Assembly: GCA_910578565.1 (NCBI GenBank)
Contig: CAJTQF010000006.1
Location: 18,240 to 82,239, forward strand
Direction of reading: 5' to 3'
DNA length: 64,000 bases
DNA from: an uncultured Christensenella sp.
GTDB taxonomy: Bacteria; Bacillota; Clostridia; Christensenellales; Borkfalkiaceae
A model generated the notes under the pieces. That model was not told the origin of the DNA. It saw only the letters and a list, made by a program, of their open reading frames with translations, and did not search any database. Below, piece by piece: positions 40,069 through 49,700 of the stretch. The position numbers and the translations under genes were made by a program. Position 1 is the first letter of the stretch. Each line of letters opens with the position of its first letter.

Positions 40069-41682
40069 ATGAACGCAAATTTATTAGGCAGCCTGTTTCT
40101 TGCAAGTAATGAGCTTATCGGAGTAGCCGCAGGGCTTTCGGCAGGTATTTTGCTTGCGCTTGGTATTGGAATTTTCGTTGGAATTCTCATTTACAGAAAG
40201 CAGACGGAAAAGAGATTGGGTGAAGTACAGAAAAGAACTAAAAAGATGATTGACGACGCTTCACTTGAGTGTAAAGCCTTGAAAAAGGAAGCAATATTAG
40301 AAGCAAAGGAACAGGAACTGCAATTAAGAAACGAATTCGAAAGAGAGAGCAGAGAAAAGAAAGCGGAACTGCAAAAACAGGAACAGCGCCTTTTACAAAA
40401 AGAAGATTCTATTGATAAAAAGGAAGAAGCTCTCACCAAGAAGAATGAAGAACTTGACAGACAGATTAAAGAGCTCGCAAATAAAGAGCTTGAAGTAAAA
40501 AAGACTCAGGATAAAATTAATCACCAGCACGAACTCATGGTGCAGGAGCTTGAAAAGGTTGCGCAACTTACAAAGGACGAAGCTAAACAAATTCTTGCTA
40601 ACGAAATTCTGGATGAAACCAGACATGACGTTGCGTTGCAAGTAAGAAATATCGAGCAGACTGCCAAAGAAGAAGCAAGCAACGAAGCGAAAAAAATCAT
40701 ATCTCTGGCAATACAGCGCTGTGCCGCCGACCATGCGTCGGAGATTACCGTATCGGTAGTACAACTTCCCAGCGACGATATGAAAGCAAGATTGATAGGT
40801 AGGGAAGGAAGAAATATTCGCGCAATCGAAAACGCGACAGGAATAGAGCTTATAATCGACGATACTCCCGAAGTTGTAATTTTGTCTGGATTTGACCCCG
40901 TAAGGCGCGAAATTGCAAGACTTTCATTAGAGAAATTGATTGCCGACGGCAGAATTCATCCCGCAAGGATTGAAGAAACTGTTGAAAAGGTGAAGAAGGA
41001 AATGGATGCCGAAATTAAGGCGGCGGGCGAAAGCGCTATGTTTGACGTCGGTATATTCGGACTTCACCCTGAGATAATAAAACTTATCGGCAGACTTAAA
41101 TACAGGACAAGCTACGGTCAGAACGTTTATAAGCACTCTATTGAAGTTGCGCAGCTAGCGGGGCTTATGGCTTCAGAGTTGGGAATGGACGTAACGCTTG
41201 CAAAACGCGCGGGACTTTTACACGACATAGGCAAAGCCGTAGATCACGAGCAGGAAGGCACTCATATTCAGATAGGCGCCGATCTTGCAAAGAAGTACAG
41301 GGAAAGCAACAATGTAATCAACGCTATTGCTGCACACCACGGCGACGTAGAGCCTAAGACTATAGAAGCTGTGCTTGTAGCGGCGGCCGACGCAATTTCA
41401 GGCGCACGACCCGGAGCAAGGAGAGAAACCGGTACAAATTACGTTAAACGTCTTGAAAAACTTGAAGCTATTGCAAGCGATTTTAAGGGCGTAGATAAGT
41501 GTTATGCAATTCAGGCAGGAAGAGAAGTGCGTGTAATTGTTAAACCCGAACAGATTGACGATTCACAGACTATGTTTCTGGCAAAGGATATTGCAAAGAA
41601 GATTGAGAAAGAACTTGAGTATCCCGGTCAGATTAAAGTGAACGTAATAAGAGAATTCAGAGCAAGTGAATTTGCAAAATAA
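40069..41682 (+). CDS. rny: Ribonuclease Y
   Basis: 537 residues. N-terminal membrane anchor (GLSAGILLALGIGIFVGILIY), long charged coiled coil (residues about 45-200), KH domain (VVQLPSDDMKARLIGREGRNIRAIENATGIELIIDDTPEVVILSGFDP), HD domain (KHSIEVAQLAG, LLHDIGKAVDHEQEGTH, AAHHGDVEP) and C-terminal domain ending VIREFRASEFAK. RNase Y initiates mRNA decay at the membrane in Bacillota, which supports the phylum assignment. Own promoter and terminator. Confidence 0.97.
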   Translation: MNANLLGSLFLASNELIGVAAGLSAGILLALGIGIFVGILIYRKQTEKRLGEVQKRTKKMIDDASLECKALKKEAILEAKEQELQLRNEFERESREKKAELQKQEQRLLQKEDSIDKKEEALTKKNEELDRQIKELANKELEVKKTQDKINHQHELMVQELEKVAQLTKDEAKQILANEILDETRHDVALQVRNIEQTAKEEASNEAKKIISLAIQRCAADHASEITVSVVQLPSDDMKARLIGREGRNIRAIENATGIELIIDDTPEVVILSGFDPVRREIARLSLEKLIADGRIHPARIEETVEKVKKEMDAEIKAAGESAMFDVGIFGLHPEIIKLIGRLKYRTSYGQNVYKHSIEVAQLAGLMASELGMDVTLAKRAGLLHDIGKAVDHEQEGTHIQIGADLAKKYRESNNVINAIAAHHGDVEPKTIEAVLVAAADAISGARPGARRETGTNYVKRLEKLEAIASDFKGVDKCYAIQAGREVRVIVKPEQIDDSQTMFLAKDIAKKIEKELEYPGQIKVNVIREFRASEFAK

Positions 41683-41690
41683 TTGATTAA

Positions 41691-41720
41691 ATCCCCTGCG
41701 GGTCTGCAGGGGATGTTTTT
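41691..41720 (+). terminator. rny terminator
   Basis: Stem ATCCCCTGC / GCAGGGGAT with a 6-base loop, followed by GTTTTTGT. Confidence 0.9.
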
Positions 41721-41735
41721 GTCCAATTTTTAATT

Positions 41736-41776
41736 TAATTTAAAAACATAGCACGCTTTACAGTGTGCTATGTTTT
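41736..41776 (-). terminator. Terminator of padR-flavodoxin
   Basis: Stem AAAACATAGCAC / GTGCTATGTTTT; on - followed by a T-rich tail. It overlaps the last codons of the flavodoxin gene. Confidence 0.75.
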
Positions 41777-42249
41777 AATTGGTTTTGGGCGGTTTGTTTG
41801 TATTTTTCTAAAATATCCATTATAAAGTTTTGTGCTGCTTCAAAATCATTAATATCAGGATGCGATTTATTTATACCGCCACACACAGCGAAGATAAAGT
41901 ATTTGTCAAAACCAAGACACCCGAAAGAACCGAGTACAATTTTGTTTTTGCTTTTTAAAATTTTTATAATGTGTCTGTTATTCCTTTCAAAATTTTTAGA
42001 ACCGCTTGTTGAAAACACAAAACAGTATGACTTTTCACCGTCATTATTTTTAATAAATTTCAAAAGCTCTCTATCGTGTTTACCGAAATATATACCGCTA
42101 CCGTAGCCGATAATGTCGTATTCATTTAAATTGTAATGTTTTACATCATCAAGTGTGGTTACGGTGACAGGGGCAACTTCTGACATTGCTTCGGCAATTT
42201 TTAAAGTATTGTCTTTATGTTTTGATTTTACTATTATCAAAATTTTCAT
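41758..42249 (-). CDS. Flavodoxin-like protein
   Basis: 163 residues. MKILIIVKSKHKDNTLKIAEAMSE matches the FMN phosphate-binding loop of flavodoxin-type proteins (here K-S-K-H-K-D-N-T), followed by YDIIGYGSGIYFGKHDRELLKFI and a FSTSGS segment. It resembles the flavodoxins of the Flavodoxin_3/5 group used with menaquinone-, protoporphyrinogen- or NAD(P)H-type partners; the partner is unknown. It follows the membrane PadR gene with a one-base gap, so the two are co-transcribed. CxxC-like residues (FGCLGFDKYF, AVCGG) are present but no ferredoxin domain. Confidence 0.85.
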   Translation of the reverse strand: MKILIIVKSKHKDNTLKIAEAMSEVAPVTVTTLDDVKHYNLNEYDIIGYGSGIYFGKHDRELLKFIKNNDGEKSYCFVFSTSGSKNFERNNRHIIKILKSKNKIVLGSFGCLGFDKYFIFAVCGGINKSHPDINDFEAAQNFIMDILEKYKQTAQNQLKHSTL

Positions 42250-42250
42250 A

Positions 42251-43957
42251 TTATTTGCTTAATGCGTAAAAGCACAACCCAAACAGGGGAATATTAATGG
42301 CAATTATGCAGGGAATGACTAATTTTGCAAATATGTTGCCGACAGATGAAAAATTAATGCCGGTAAGAAGTGATACCAAGAAAATAATAAATATAATTAT
42401 TACTGTAATAACTATGCATGCCGTCATATAAAGCGCTGATGAAGGTTTTCTTGAATTTTTACCGAGATCGGTATAATAAAGCACGGCAAAAACCAAAAGC
42501 TGAGCCCCTGCAATTGCAAAAATAGCAAAAGGATAAGCCAAATTTACACCCAGTTCCTTTTTGAACAGCAAGCAAAGAGTAAATTCTAAAAGCATTACAA
42601 TTGCTATTATGAGCGAGCTTTTAAATAATGCTCCGCCGCGGTTGTAACTCTTTTTATTGGAACTTGAAATTACAAAGTCGGAAGAATTTATTTTTAATCC
42701 GTCGCTTGCGGCTTTTGCTTCTAAATCCTCAGACTTGTTTGACGTAACAACTTTTTTATTATAAGTTTGTTCCTGTGGGGGGCGTTTGACCGTTTTTATA
42801 TATAACTTGTTTATAAGATTACGGTAATCGCGCTCCGTTTCGGGCTTATTATTATAAATAAGTTTGTCTGTGTCAATTTCTTCTGCAACAGGAACAGGTT
42901 CAACTTCTCTGGGCGGAGCTTTCACGGGTTCGGAAATCAGTCTTAAATAATTTTCATGAACTCTTCTGCGCTGTTCTTCGTCCATAAGCGGAACTTCTTC
43001 ATGGCGCTCTTGTTCAATTGTTTCTTCAAGTTCTTCTTCCAGTTCGTCGTCATCTTCAAAATCTTCTTGTTGTGTTGTATCCACCGATTGTTGTTCAGGT
43101 TCAGTTGAAAGATTCAATTGGTCGGGAGTAGTAGCAGGGGGATTTGAAGGGACGGCTTCGTAATAGACTACTTCGTCCTTAACTGCCACAATTTCGGAAT
43201 CAACTTTAACTTCGGGCAATTCTTCGGTTAATTCAGATTCGTTGTTTTTGTTGGTTTCCGGTTCGCTTTCTTTTTCTGGGTCGTCATTTTTAACAACTAC
43301 GACTTCGTGAATGATTTTAATATCGCGCAAACCGTCGGAAGATTCCGGTTCCTTACCGGATTTATCTTCTGCATTATATTTCTCTTCGTTTTTTACTTCG
43401 AATCTATCTTCATATGCGTACTTATCATTGAGTTTGTTATCTTCATATTTTTCGTCTTCTGATTTGACAATCGGCACCCGTGAAGTTGTTTTTTTAAGAA
43501 TATGAAAATCAACAGGGGTGGGGGCGGGTCTTGAAAAATCAAACGACCTGTCTGAAATAAGGTTATCAATAACCGTTCGCGAATATTCCCATTCAGCTTG
43601 GTTGCGTTCGGTAATTTCTCTGCCGCTGTCGGTTAAAGTATAATACTTTCTTCTTCCGCCAAGCGATACTTCGTCAGTCTTCCAATAGGCTGTAATATAT
43701 CCTTGCGTTTCAAGCCTTTTAAGAGCGCTGTAAAGAGTGGGCTGTTTTAAAGTATATTGCCCGCGGCTTTTACTTTCAATTTCTTCTATTATCTCATATC
43801 CGTACTTATCGCGTTCATACAAAGTGCGCAGGATAATAGTATTAATATGTCCCCTGATTAAGTCCGCACTTATCGCATTTTTATTGCTTGCAGGAGAGAT
43901 GTCGTCTTTTTCGGATTTATCGGAATATTCGGATAAAAAATGATTTTTATCTTCCAT
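42251..43957 (-). CDS. Membrane-anchored PadR-family regulator
   Basis: 568 residues with an unusual architecture. Residues about 30-125 are a PadR winged helix: DLIRGHINTIILRTLYERDKYGYEIIEEIE, QYTLKQPTLYSALKRLETQGYITAYW, GGRRKYYTLTDSGRE. Residues about 130-440 are a very acidic, low-complexity linker rich in Glu, Asp, Val and Pro. Four membrane segments follow (LFKSSLIIAIVMLLEFTLCLLF, AYPFAIFAIAGAQLLVFAVLYY, YMTACIVITVIIIFIIFLVSLL, LVIPCIIAINIPLFGLCFYAL). PadR proteins normally have about 110-180 residues. GGAGG precedes the start. Two GACA/TGTC dyads in its promoter suggest autoregulation. The membrane part may sense a signal; this is inference. Confidence 0.85.
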   Translation of the reverse strand: MEDKNHFLSEYSDKSEKDDISPASNKNAISADLIRGHINTIILRTLYERDKYGYEIIEEIESKSRGQYTLKQPTLYSALKRLETQGYITAYWKTDEVSLGGRRKYYTLTDSGREITERNQAEWEYSRTVIDNLISDRSFDFSRPAPTPVDFHILKKTTSRVPIVKSEDEKYEDNKLNDKYAYEDRFEVKNEEKYNAEDKSGKEPESSDGLRDIKIIHEVVVVKNDDPEKESEPETNKNNESELTEELPEVKVDSEIVAVKDEVVYYEAVPSNPPATTPDQLNLSTEPEQQSVDTTQQEDFEDDDELEEELEETIEQERHEEVPLMDEEQRRRVHENYLRLISEPVKAPPREVEPVPVAEEIDTDKLIYNNKPETERDYRNLINKLYIKTVKRPPQEQTYNKKVVTSNKSEDLEAKAASDGLKINSSDFVISSSNKKSYNRGGALFKSSLIIAIVMLLEFTLCLLFKKELGVNLAYPFAIFAIAGAQLLVFAVLYYTDLGKNSRKPSSALYMTACIVITVIIIFIIFLVSLLTGINFSSVGNIFAKLVIPCIIAINIPLFGLCFYALSK

Positions 43958-43983
43958 AGTTTTGCCTCCGTAATATTTAACTT

Positions 43984-44013
43984 ATTTTACCATATTTCGA
44001 CACAATATGTCAA
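43984..44013 (-). promoter_or_regulatory. padR promoter
   Basis: On the - strand TTGACA (44013-44008), 18-bp spacer, TAAAAT (43989-43984), followed by GGAGG and the ATG. Confidence 0.8.
43999..44011. promoter_or_regulatory. PadR operator dyad 1
   Basis: GACA-N5-TGTC overlapping the -35 box and spacer of the padR promoter. Confidence 0.55.
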
Positions 44014-44029
44014 CATTTTTAACAAAAAT

Positions 44030-44045
44030 AGACAGTACTATGTCT
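44030..44045. promoter_or_regulatory. PadR operator dyad 2
   Basis: AGACA-N6-TGTCT with AGTACT at the centre. Its centre is about 32 bp (three helical turns) from dyad 1, so both could be bound on one face. It lies upstream of the divergent thioesterase promoter. Confidence 0.55.
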
Positions 44046-44073
44046 GACATAAATAGGCTTTTTGTTTAAAATA

Positions 44074-44103
44074 TTGGACTTTTTATTATAAAAATGGTAA
44101 AAT
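44074..44103 (+). promoter_or_regulatory. Promoter of the thioesterase gene
   Basis: TTGGAC (44074-44079), 18-bp spacer, TAAAAT (44098-44103). Confidence 0.6.
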
Positions 44104-44131
44104 TTAAAAAACTTTATAGGAGACTGAACAG

Positions 44132-44863
44132 GTGTACAGAAATATTAAAAATTATGAATTAAGATATACCGATGTGGATGCATTCGACAATTTAAAACTT
44201 TCTTCATTATTTTCATTTATGGAAGAGTCTGCGTGTCTGTCCGCTGATGAATTGGGATTTGGCTATAAAGATGTTTCTCCGCGTAACATAGGATTTATTT
44301 TAGTTAATTGCTATATTGAATTAGATAGAAGCATAAAGTTGGGCGATAATCTTTCAATACATACTTGGCCTATGCGTCCTAAGCATATGATTTTTTTAAG
44401 GGAATATGAATTTTTTTGCAGAGATGAAAAAATCGGCGCGGCGACTGCCCGCTGGGTTATGATAGATACAAAAAATTTTGCGATGTTGCCATATACGGAA
44501 TTTTTCAAAGACAGTGATTTTGAAAGCTATAATACTCAAAGGGCTATAAATTTTAACGGGTGGAAATTGCCCAATGTAAGTAACGGCAATATCGTATATT
44601 CTAAGCGGATTTCTTATTCTGATTACGACCATTATTTTCATGCGAACAATACCAAGTACGCAGATTTCTTAATGGACGCATTTTCCGTTGATGAGTTACG
44701 CGGTAAAGAATTAAAAAGTATGCAGATAACCTATGTTAAACAGTGCAAAGAAGGCGATATTATTGATATGGTGCGCGAAAAAAGCGATGGTGTATGGCTT
44801 ATAGAAGGCAGAGTTGAAGGGGAAGTACGCGTTCAGATGAGAGTGAAATTTGACTGCTTTTAA
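44132..44863 (+). CDS. Acyl-ACP thioesterase
   Basis: 243 residues from a GTG with GGAG upstream. Double hotdog fold of the plant FatA/FatB-like bacterial family. The first half starts YELRYTDVDAFDNLKLSSLFSFMEE and contains the conserved WPMRPKHMIFLREYEF and TARWVMIDTKNFAMLPY; the second half has ISYSDYDHYFHANNTKYADFLMDAF (the catalytic N-x-H-type region, here DHYFHANNTKYADF). It releases free fatty acids from acyl-ACP. It overlaps the metallopeptidase gene by 14 bases. Confidence 0.92.
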   Translation: MYRNIKNYELRYTDVDAFDNLKLSSLFSFMEESACLSADELGFGYKDVSPRNIGFILVNCYIELDRSIKLGDNLSIHTWPMRPKHMIFLREYEFFCRDEKIGAATARWVMIDTKNFAMLPYTEFFKDSDFESYNTQRAINFNGWKLPNVSNGNIVYSKRISYSDYDHYFHANNTKYADFLMDAFSVDELRGKELKSMQITYVKQCKEGDIIDMVREKSDGVWLIEGRVEGEVRVQMRVKFDCF

Positions 44864-45491
44864 TTATACCGTCATAAAGTCGCGTCGGCGTTCCCTTTCC
44901 GTTGCGGTTTCGGCAGAAAATAAGATTACGGTGCGCTGTCCGTTGAATTTTCCCGATTACAAAATAGAATATTTTTTAAATACCAAAAAGGACTGGCTTG
45001 ACAAGGTAATTAAAAAGAATGCTGAAAAACTTTCCGCTAATGATGGTTTAATAAATCACCGTGAAATATATGTTGGCGGAAACAAATTTCCTTTGGTTTT
45101 TTCAAATAAAAACGCCGTTACTATTCAAGGCGTCTATGTTAAGAACTTGAAAGCCATAAAAAAAATTTTCATTTCTGCTTTCGGAGACGGTTTTTTGGAT
45201 ATAGTCGAAGATTTATCACAGCAGTTGGGTTTACGGGCGAACGGTTTTTTTATTAAATCGTATAAGAGCAGATGGGGTTGTTGTGATAAAAGCGGCAATC
45301 TGTATTTTAACTGGATGCTTTTTATGCTGTCTCCCGAAATACAGAGATATGTTATAATACACGAGTTGGCGCATTTGGTTTATTTTAACCATTCGGAAAA
45401 ATTTTGGCGGCTTGTAGAAAAATATGAACCTGATTATAAGGCTATAAGAAAGCATTTGAAAACTTTTGATTTTTTAACGCGCTTGTATTAA
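44850..45491 (+). CDS. YgjP-like zinc metallopeptidase (DUF45 family)
   Basis: 213 residues. The zinc site HELAHLVYFNHSEKFW (HExxH plus a third His) and the preceding KSYKSRWGCCDKSGNLYFNWMLFMLSPEIQRYVIIHE are diagnostic of the YgjP/DUF45 gluzincin-like family. The N-terminal beta-rich part (YTVIKSRRRSLSVAVSAENKITVRCP) also matches. The physiological substrate of the family is not established. It overlaps the thioesterase gene, so it is likely translated in coupling with it. No signal peptide; cytoplasmic. Confidence 0.92.
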   Translation: MTAFNYTVIKSRRRSLSVAVSAENKITVRCPLNFPDYKIEYFLNTKKDWLDKVIKKNAEKLSANDGLINHREIYVGGNKFPLVFSNKNAVTIQGVYVKNLKAIKKIFISAFGDGFLDIVEDLSQQLGLRANGFFIKSYKSRWGCCDKSGNLYFNWMLFMLSPEIQRYVIIHELAHLVYFNHSEKFWRLVEKYEPDYKAIRKHLKTFDFLTRLY

Positions 45492-45509
45492 ATTCTGTTA
45501 CTCTTTTGC

Positions 45510-45538
45510 TTGACTTAACAAAAACCTTGTTATATAAT
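45510..45538 (+). promoter_or_regulatory. carAB operon promoter
   Basis: TTGACT (45510-45515), 17-bp spacer, TATAAT (45533-45538). The leader runs about 180 bases to carA. Confidence 0.85.
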
Positions 45539-45556
45539 TTATAAGGTTAAGGAAAT

Positions 45557-45670
45557 ATGAAAAGCATTTTTAAGACAAATTTGGCATCGGATCATAATTT
45601 ATTTGCTTTTAACGGCGGTTATTGTACCGACGAAAAATTCCGTTTTAATAATTTCGTTTTATTTGACTGA
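45557..45670 (+). CDS. Putative carAB leader peptide
   Basis: A 37-codon frame starting ATG with AAGGAA 4-5 bases upstream and ending in TGA. It encodes MKSIFKTNLASDHNLFAFNG and then a Phe/Asn-rich tail (FRFNNFVLFD). The stop codon lies inside the 5' arm of the terminator hairpin at 45665, and a weak hairpin (CGAAAAATT / AATTTCG at 45631-45656) followed by a U-rich stretch precedes it. This is the layout of the enterobacterial pyrBI leader, in which a closely following ribosome prevents terminator formation when UTP is low. There is only one Arg codon, which argues against arginine attenuation. Not in the usual gene length range, so easily missed. Confidence 0.65.
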   Translation: MKSIFKTNLASDHNLFAFNGGYCTDEKFRFNNFVLFD

Positions 45671-45700
45671 TTTATTTTTTAAATCAGTCTTTCTTTTAAT
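45665..45700 (+). terminator. Attenuator-type terminator before carA
   Basis: Stem GACTGATTT / AAATCAGTC with a 7-base loop, then TTTCTTTT. It is 28 bases before carA and would block transcription unless prevented from folding. Confidence 0.8.
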
Positions 45701-45728
45701 TACAGAAAAATTTTTAAGGACTACGTTA

Positions 45729-46796
45729 ATGAAAAAAGTTTATTTGACTTTGCAAAACGGTAAACAGTTTCAAGGGTTCGGCTTTGGAGCGGAAAGCGAA
45801 ATAACCGGCGAATTGGTGTTTACTACCGGTATGACCGGTTATATAGAGACTTTGACTGACCCAAGTTATTTCGGGCAGATTGTAGTGCAGACGTTCCCGC
45901 TCATAGGTAATTACGGCATAATTCCGCAGGATTTTGAAAGTAAAAAGCCTTGGGTTTCGGCATATATCGTAAGAGAAAAATGCGATTTTCCTTCAAACTT
46001 CAGATGTGAGCATACGCTTGATAAATATCTGGCGGATAACGGCATTATCGGTTTATACGGAGTTGATACGCGCGAGCTTACGAAAATAGTACGTGAAGCA
46101 GGCGTAATGAATGCAGCAATTACTTCAAAACCCGTCAGGAATTTTGAAGAAATAGGCAAATATAGCATAAAACGCGCGGTTGAAAATGTTACCGCACAGG
46201 ATATCGAGTATTACGGTAATAGTGAAGGATTGAAAATTGTAGTCTGGGATTTCGGTGCCAAGGAAAACATTGTACGCGAACTTGTAAAGCGCGGATGTTA
46301 TTGCGTAAAAGTTCCTGCATATTATACCGCTGAACAAATTCTTGCTTTAAATCCTGACGGACTTATGTTGACTAACGGTCCCGGTGACCCTGCTGAAAAC
46401 GTGCGATTAATAGAAAATATTAAAAAACTCGCGGGGAAACTTCCTGTTTTCGGCATTTGTCTGGGTCACCAGCTTTTTGCGCTGGCTATGGGGGGCAAGA
46501 CCAAAAAGATGAAGTACGGTCACCGCGGCGCAAACCAGCCGGTTAAAAATCTTGAAACGGGACGGGTTTATATATCAAGCCAGAACCATGGATACGAAGT
46601 GGTTTCATCAAGTTTAAAGTGCGGAAAGCTGTCTTATATAAATGCGAACGACGGTACGTGCGAAGGATTTGACTATCCCGAGTTGAACGCTTTTACCGTA
46701 CAGTTTCATCCCGAAGCATGCGGCGGACCGCACGACGCGTCGTTTTTGTTTGATAAATTTATAACAAACGTTAAGGAAGGTAAATACAATGCCTAA
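45729..46796 (+). CDS. carA: Carbamoyl-phosphate synthase small subunit
   Basis: 355 residues from the ATG at 45729, chosen because AAGGA is 8 bases upstream and MKKVYLTLQNGKQFQGFGFG is the family start; an upstream in-frame extension to 45603 runs through the leader and is not credible. The N-terminal CarA domain has ELVFTTGMTGYIETLTDPSYFGQIV and YGVDTRELTK. The C-terminal glutaminase has LTNGPGDP, FGICLGHQLFALAMGG (nucleophile Cys), SSQNHGYEV and VQFHPEACGGP. It delivers ammonia from glutamine to CarB. Overlaps carB by 8 bases. Confidence 0.97.
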   Translation: MKKVYLTLQNGKQFQGFGFGAESEITGELVFTTGMTGYIETLTDPSYFGQIVVQTFPLIGNYGIIPQDFESKKPWVSAYIVREKCDFPSNFRCEHTLDKYLADNGIIGLYGVDTRELTKIVREAGVMNAAITSKPVRNFEEIGKYSIKRAVENVTAQDIEYYGNSEGLKIVVWDFGAKENIVRELVKRGCYCVKVPAYYTAEQILALNPDGLMLTNGPGDPAENVRLIENIKKLAGKLPVFGICLGHQLFALAMGGKTKKMKYGHRGANQPVKNLETGRVYISSQNHGYEVVSSSLKCGKLSYINANDGTCEGFDYPELNAFTVQFHPEACGGPHDASFLFDKFITNVKEGKYNA

Positions 46797-49700
46797 GAGA
46801 AAAGATATAAAGAAGGTACTGGTAATAGGTTCCGGTCCTATAGTAATAGGACAGGCTGCCGAATTTGACTATGCCGGCGCGCAGGCTTGCAGAGTACTCA
46901 AAGATGCAGGCGTAAACGTCGTTCTTTGCAATTCCAACCCGGCAACTATTATGACTGACCGCGCGCTTGCAGATGAAATTTATCTTGAACCGCTGACTGT
47001 AGATACGTTAAAGCGAATAATAATTAAAGAGCGCCCCGACAGTCTTTTGGCATCATTGGGCGGTCAGACGGGACTCACTTTGGGTTGTCAACTCGCAAAA
47101 TCGGGTTTTTTGGAAGAATATGGTGTAAAATTAATAGGCGTAAAGCTTGATTCGATAGACAGGGCGGAAGACAGGGAACTTTTCAAACAGACTATGCAGA
47201 AAATAAATCAGCCCATAGTTCCGTCCGATATAGCGTATACGGTTGAAGAATGTATTGCGGTCGTAAAGGCGATAGGCGGATATCCCGTCATTGTGCGCCC
47301 CGCATATACGCTTGGCGGCGCAGGCGGCGGAGTTGCATACAATGAAGAAGAGCTTAAACTTATTGCGCATAACGGGCTTATGCTGTCGCCTATTACACAG
47401 GTTTTAATAGAAAAATATATCGGCGGTTGGAAAGAAATAGAGTTTGAAGTTCTGCGAGACGGCGCGGGGAACGTTTTGACCGTTTGTTCTATGGAAAACT
47501 TTGACCCCGTCGGACTTCATACGGGCGATTCTATCGTAATTGCGCCCGCTGTGACGTTGTCCGATAAAGAATACCAGATGCTCAGAACGGCGTCGCTGGA
47601 TATCATTTCGGAACTCGGGATAGAAGGCGGATGTAACTGTCAGTTTGCTTTGAACCCCGATTCGTTTGAATACTCTGTAATAGAAGTGAATCCCAGAGTT
47701 TCGCGCTCTTCGGCGCTCGCTTCAAAAGCTACCGGTTACCCTATAGCAAAGGTAACTACGCAAATAGCCCTTGGGTACACGCTTGACGAAATAAAAAACG
47801 ACGTAACGGGGAAAACGTTTGCTTGCTTTGAGCCTACTTTGGACTACGTGGTCGTAAAGTTGCCTAAATGGCCTTTTGATAAGTTTTTGTATGCAAAACG
47901 CAGTTTGGGTACAAGAATGAAGGCAACGGGCGAAGTTATGGCTATCGGCACCAATTTTGAAACTGCTATAATGAAGGCAGTGCGCGGCGCCGAAATTTCG
48001 GTTTCATCTTTAAATCTGCCTAAAATGGCGCAGTTCTCTGACGGCGAAATAAGAGAAAAACTTTCAGAACTCACCGACGAAAGATTGTTTGTGGTATTTG
48101 AGGCGCTTAAACGCGGAATTTCAATAGAAGATATTTATTCTATAACAAAAATAGACGAATGGTTCTTATTTAAACTCAAAAATTTAGTTGATTATGAAAA
48201 AGAGATAGCGGGCAAAACATTAGATAATCAGCAGTATCTGCGCGGAAAACAGCTCGGTTATCCCGACAAAGAACTTGAAAAAATATCACGCAATTCCCTG
48301 CCAATACATAGAAATTCCGTGTTTAAAATGGTCGATACGTGCGGAGCGGAATTTTCAGCGCAAACACCGTATTTTTATTCTACTTATGACGATAAAGCGC
48401 ATGACGAAGCAAAGCCTTTTGTAAAAAACAGTACCAAAAAACGGATAATCGTAATAGGTTCGGGACCTATCAGGATAGGTCAGGGCATTGAGTTTGATTA
48501 TTCGTCGGTACACTGCGTATGGGCGTTGAAGAAACTTGGTTATGAAGTGATTATTATAAATAATAATCCTGAAACGGTTTCAACAGACTTCGATACGGCG
48601 GACAGGCTTTATTTTGAAGCTCTCACGCCCGAAGACGTGCAGAACGTAATCGATATTGAAAAACCTTACGGCGTAGTAATAACTTTCGGCGGACAGACGG
48701 CAATAAAACTTTGCGGTTATCTTGAAAAACGCGGGGTTCGTATTTTAGGTACGCCTGCGGACAGCGTTGACCTTGCGGAAGACAGAGAACGTTTTGACGC
48801 GTTGTTGGAGCGTTTTGGGATTGCGCGTCCCAAGGGGCTTACCGTAATGACGGGAGAAGAAGCGGTTGCCGCCGCAGAAAAATTGGGTTATCCCGTGCTT
48901 TTGCGTCCTTCATATGTAATCGGCGGACAAAATATGACCATTGCCTTTACACAGAACGATATTGAAAGGTATATGGATGTAATTCTCGCCCAAAAAATCG
49001 AAAACCCCGTACTTTGCGATAAGTATTTAATGGGTACCGAACTTGAAGTTGACGCGATTTCTGACGGTGTAGACGTGCTTATTCCCGGTATAATGCAGCA
49101 TATTGAAAGGGCGGGAGTACACAGCGGCGACTCTATTGCGGTTTATCCGCCGTACAATTTAAGCGACGCTATGCTTAAAAAAGTTGTGGACATTTCTACG
49201 AAACTTGCAATTTCGTTAAAAACAAAGGGATTGATAAATATTCAGTACCTTATTTACCATAATGAACTGTACGTCATAGAAGTAAATCCCAGAGCTTCGC
49301 GTACAATACCTTACATTTCCAAGGTTACGGGTGTGCCTATGGTGGATCTTGCAACGCAAATTCTTGTTGGTGCAAAACTCAAGGATTTGGGGTACGGTAC
49401 GGGGCTTTATCCTAATTCTCCGTACGTTGCCGTTAAAGTTCCGGTATTTTCATTTGAAAAACTGAACGACGTAAACTCGCAACTCGGACCCGAAATGAAG
49501 TCAACCGGTGAAGTACTCGGAATAGGGAAGACCATAGAAGAAGCGCTTTTCAAGGGGCTGGTTTCTGCCGGATTCAATATGAAGCATCCGACTAAAAACA
49601 ATCCGTCGGGAATTTATTTTACTATTAACGATCAGGACAAGCCGGAAATAATAAATATTGTCAAGAAGTTTGCGGACCTTGGTCTTACGCTTTATGCTAC

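Noticed and set aside
45603..45728. N-terminal extension of carA
   Set aside because: It runs in another frame through the leader peptide and terminator; the ATG at 45729 has a ribosome site and matches CarA homologues.
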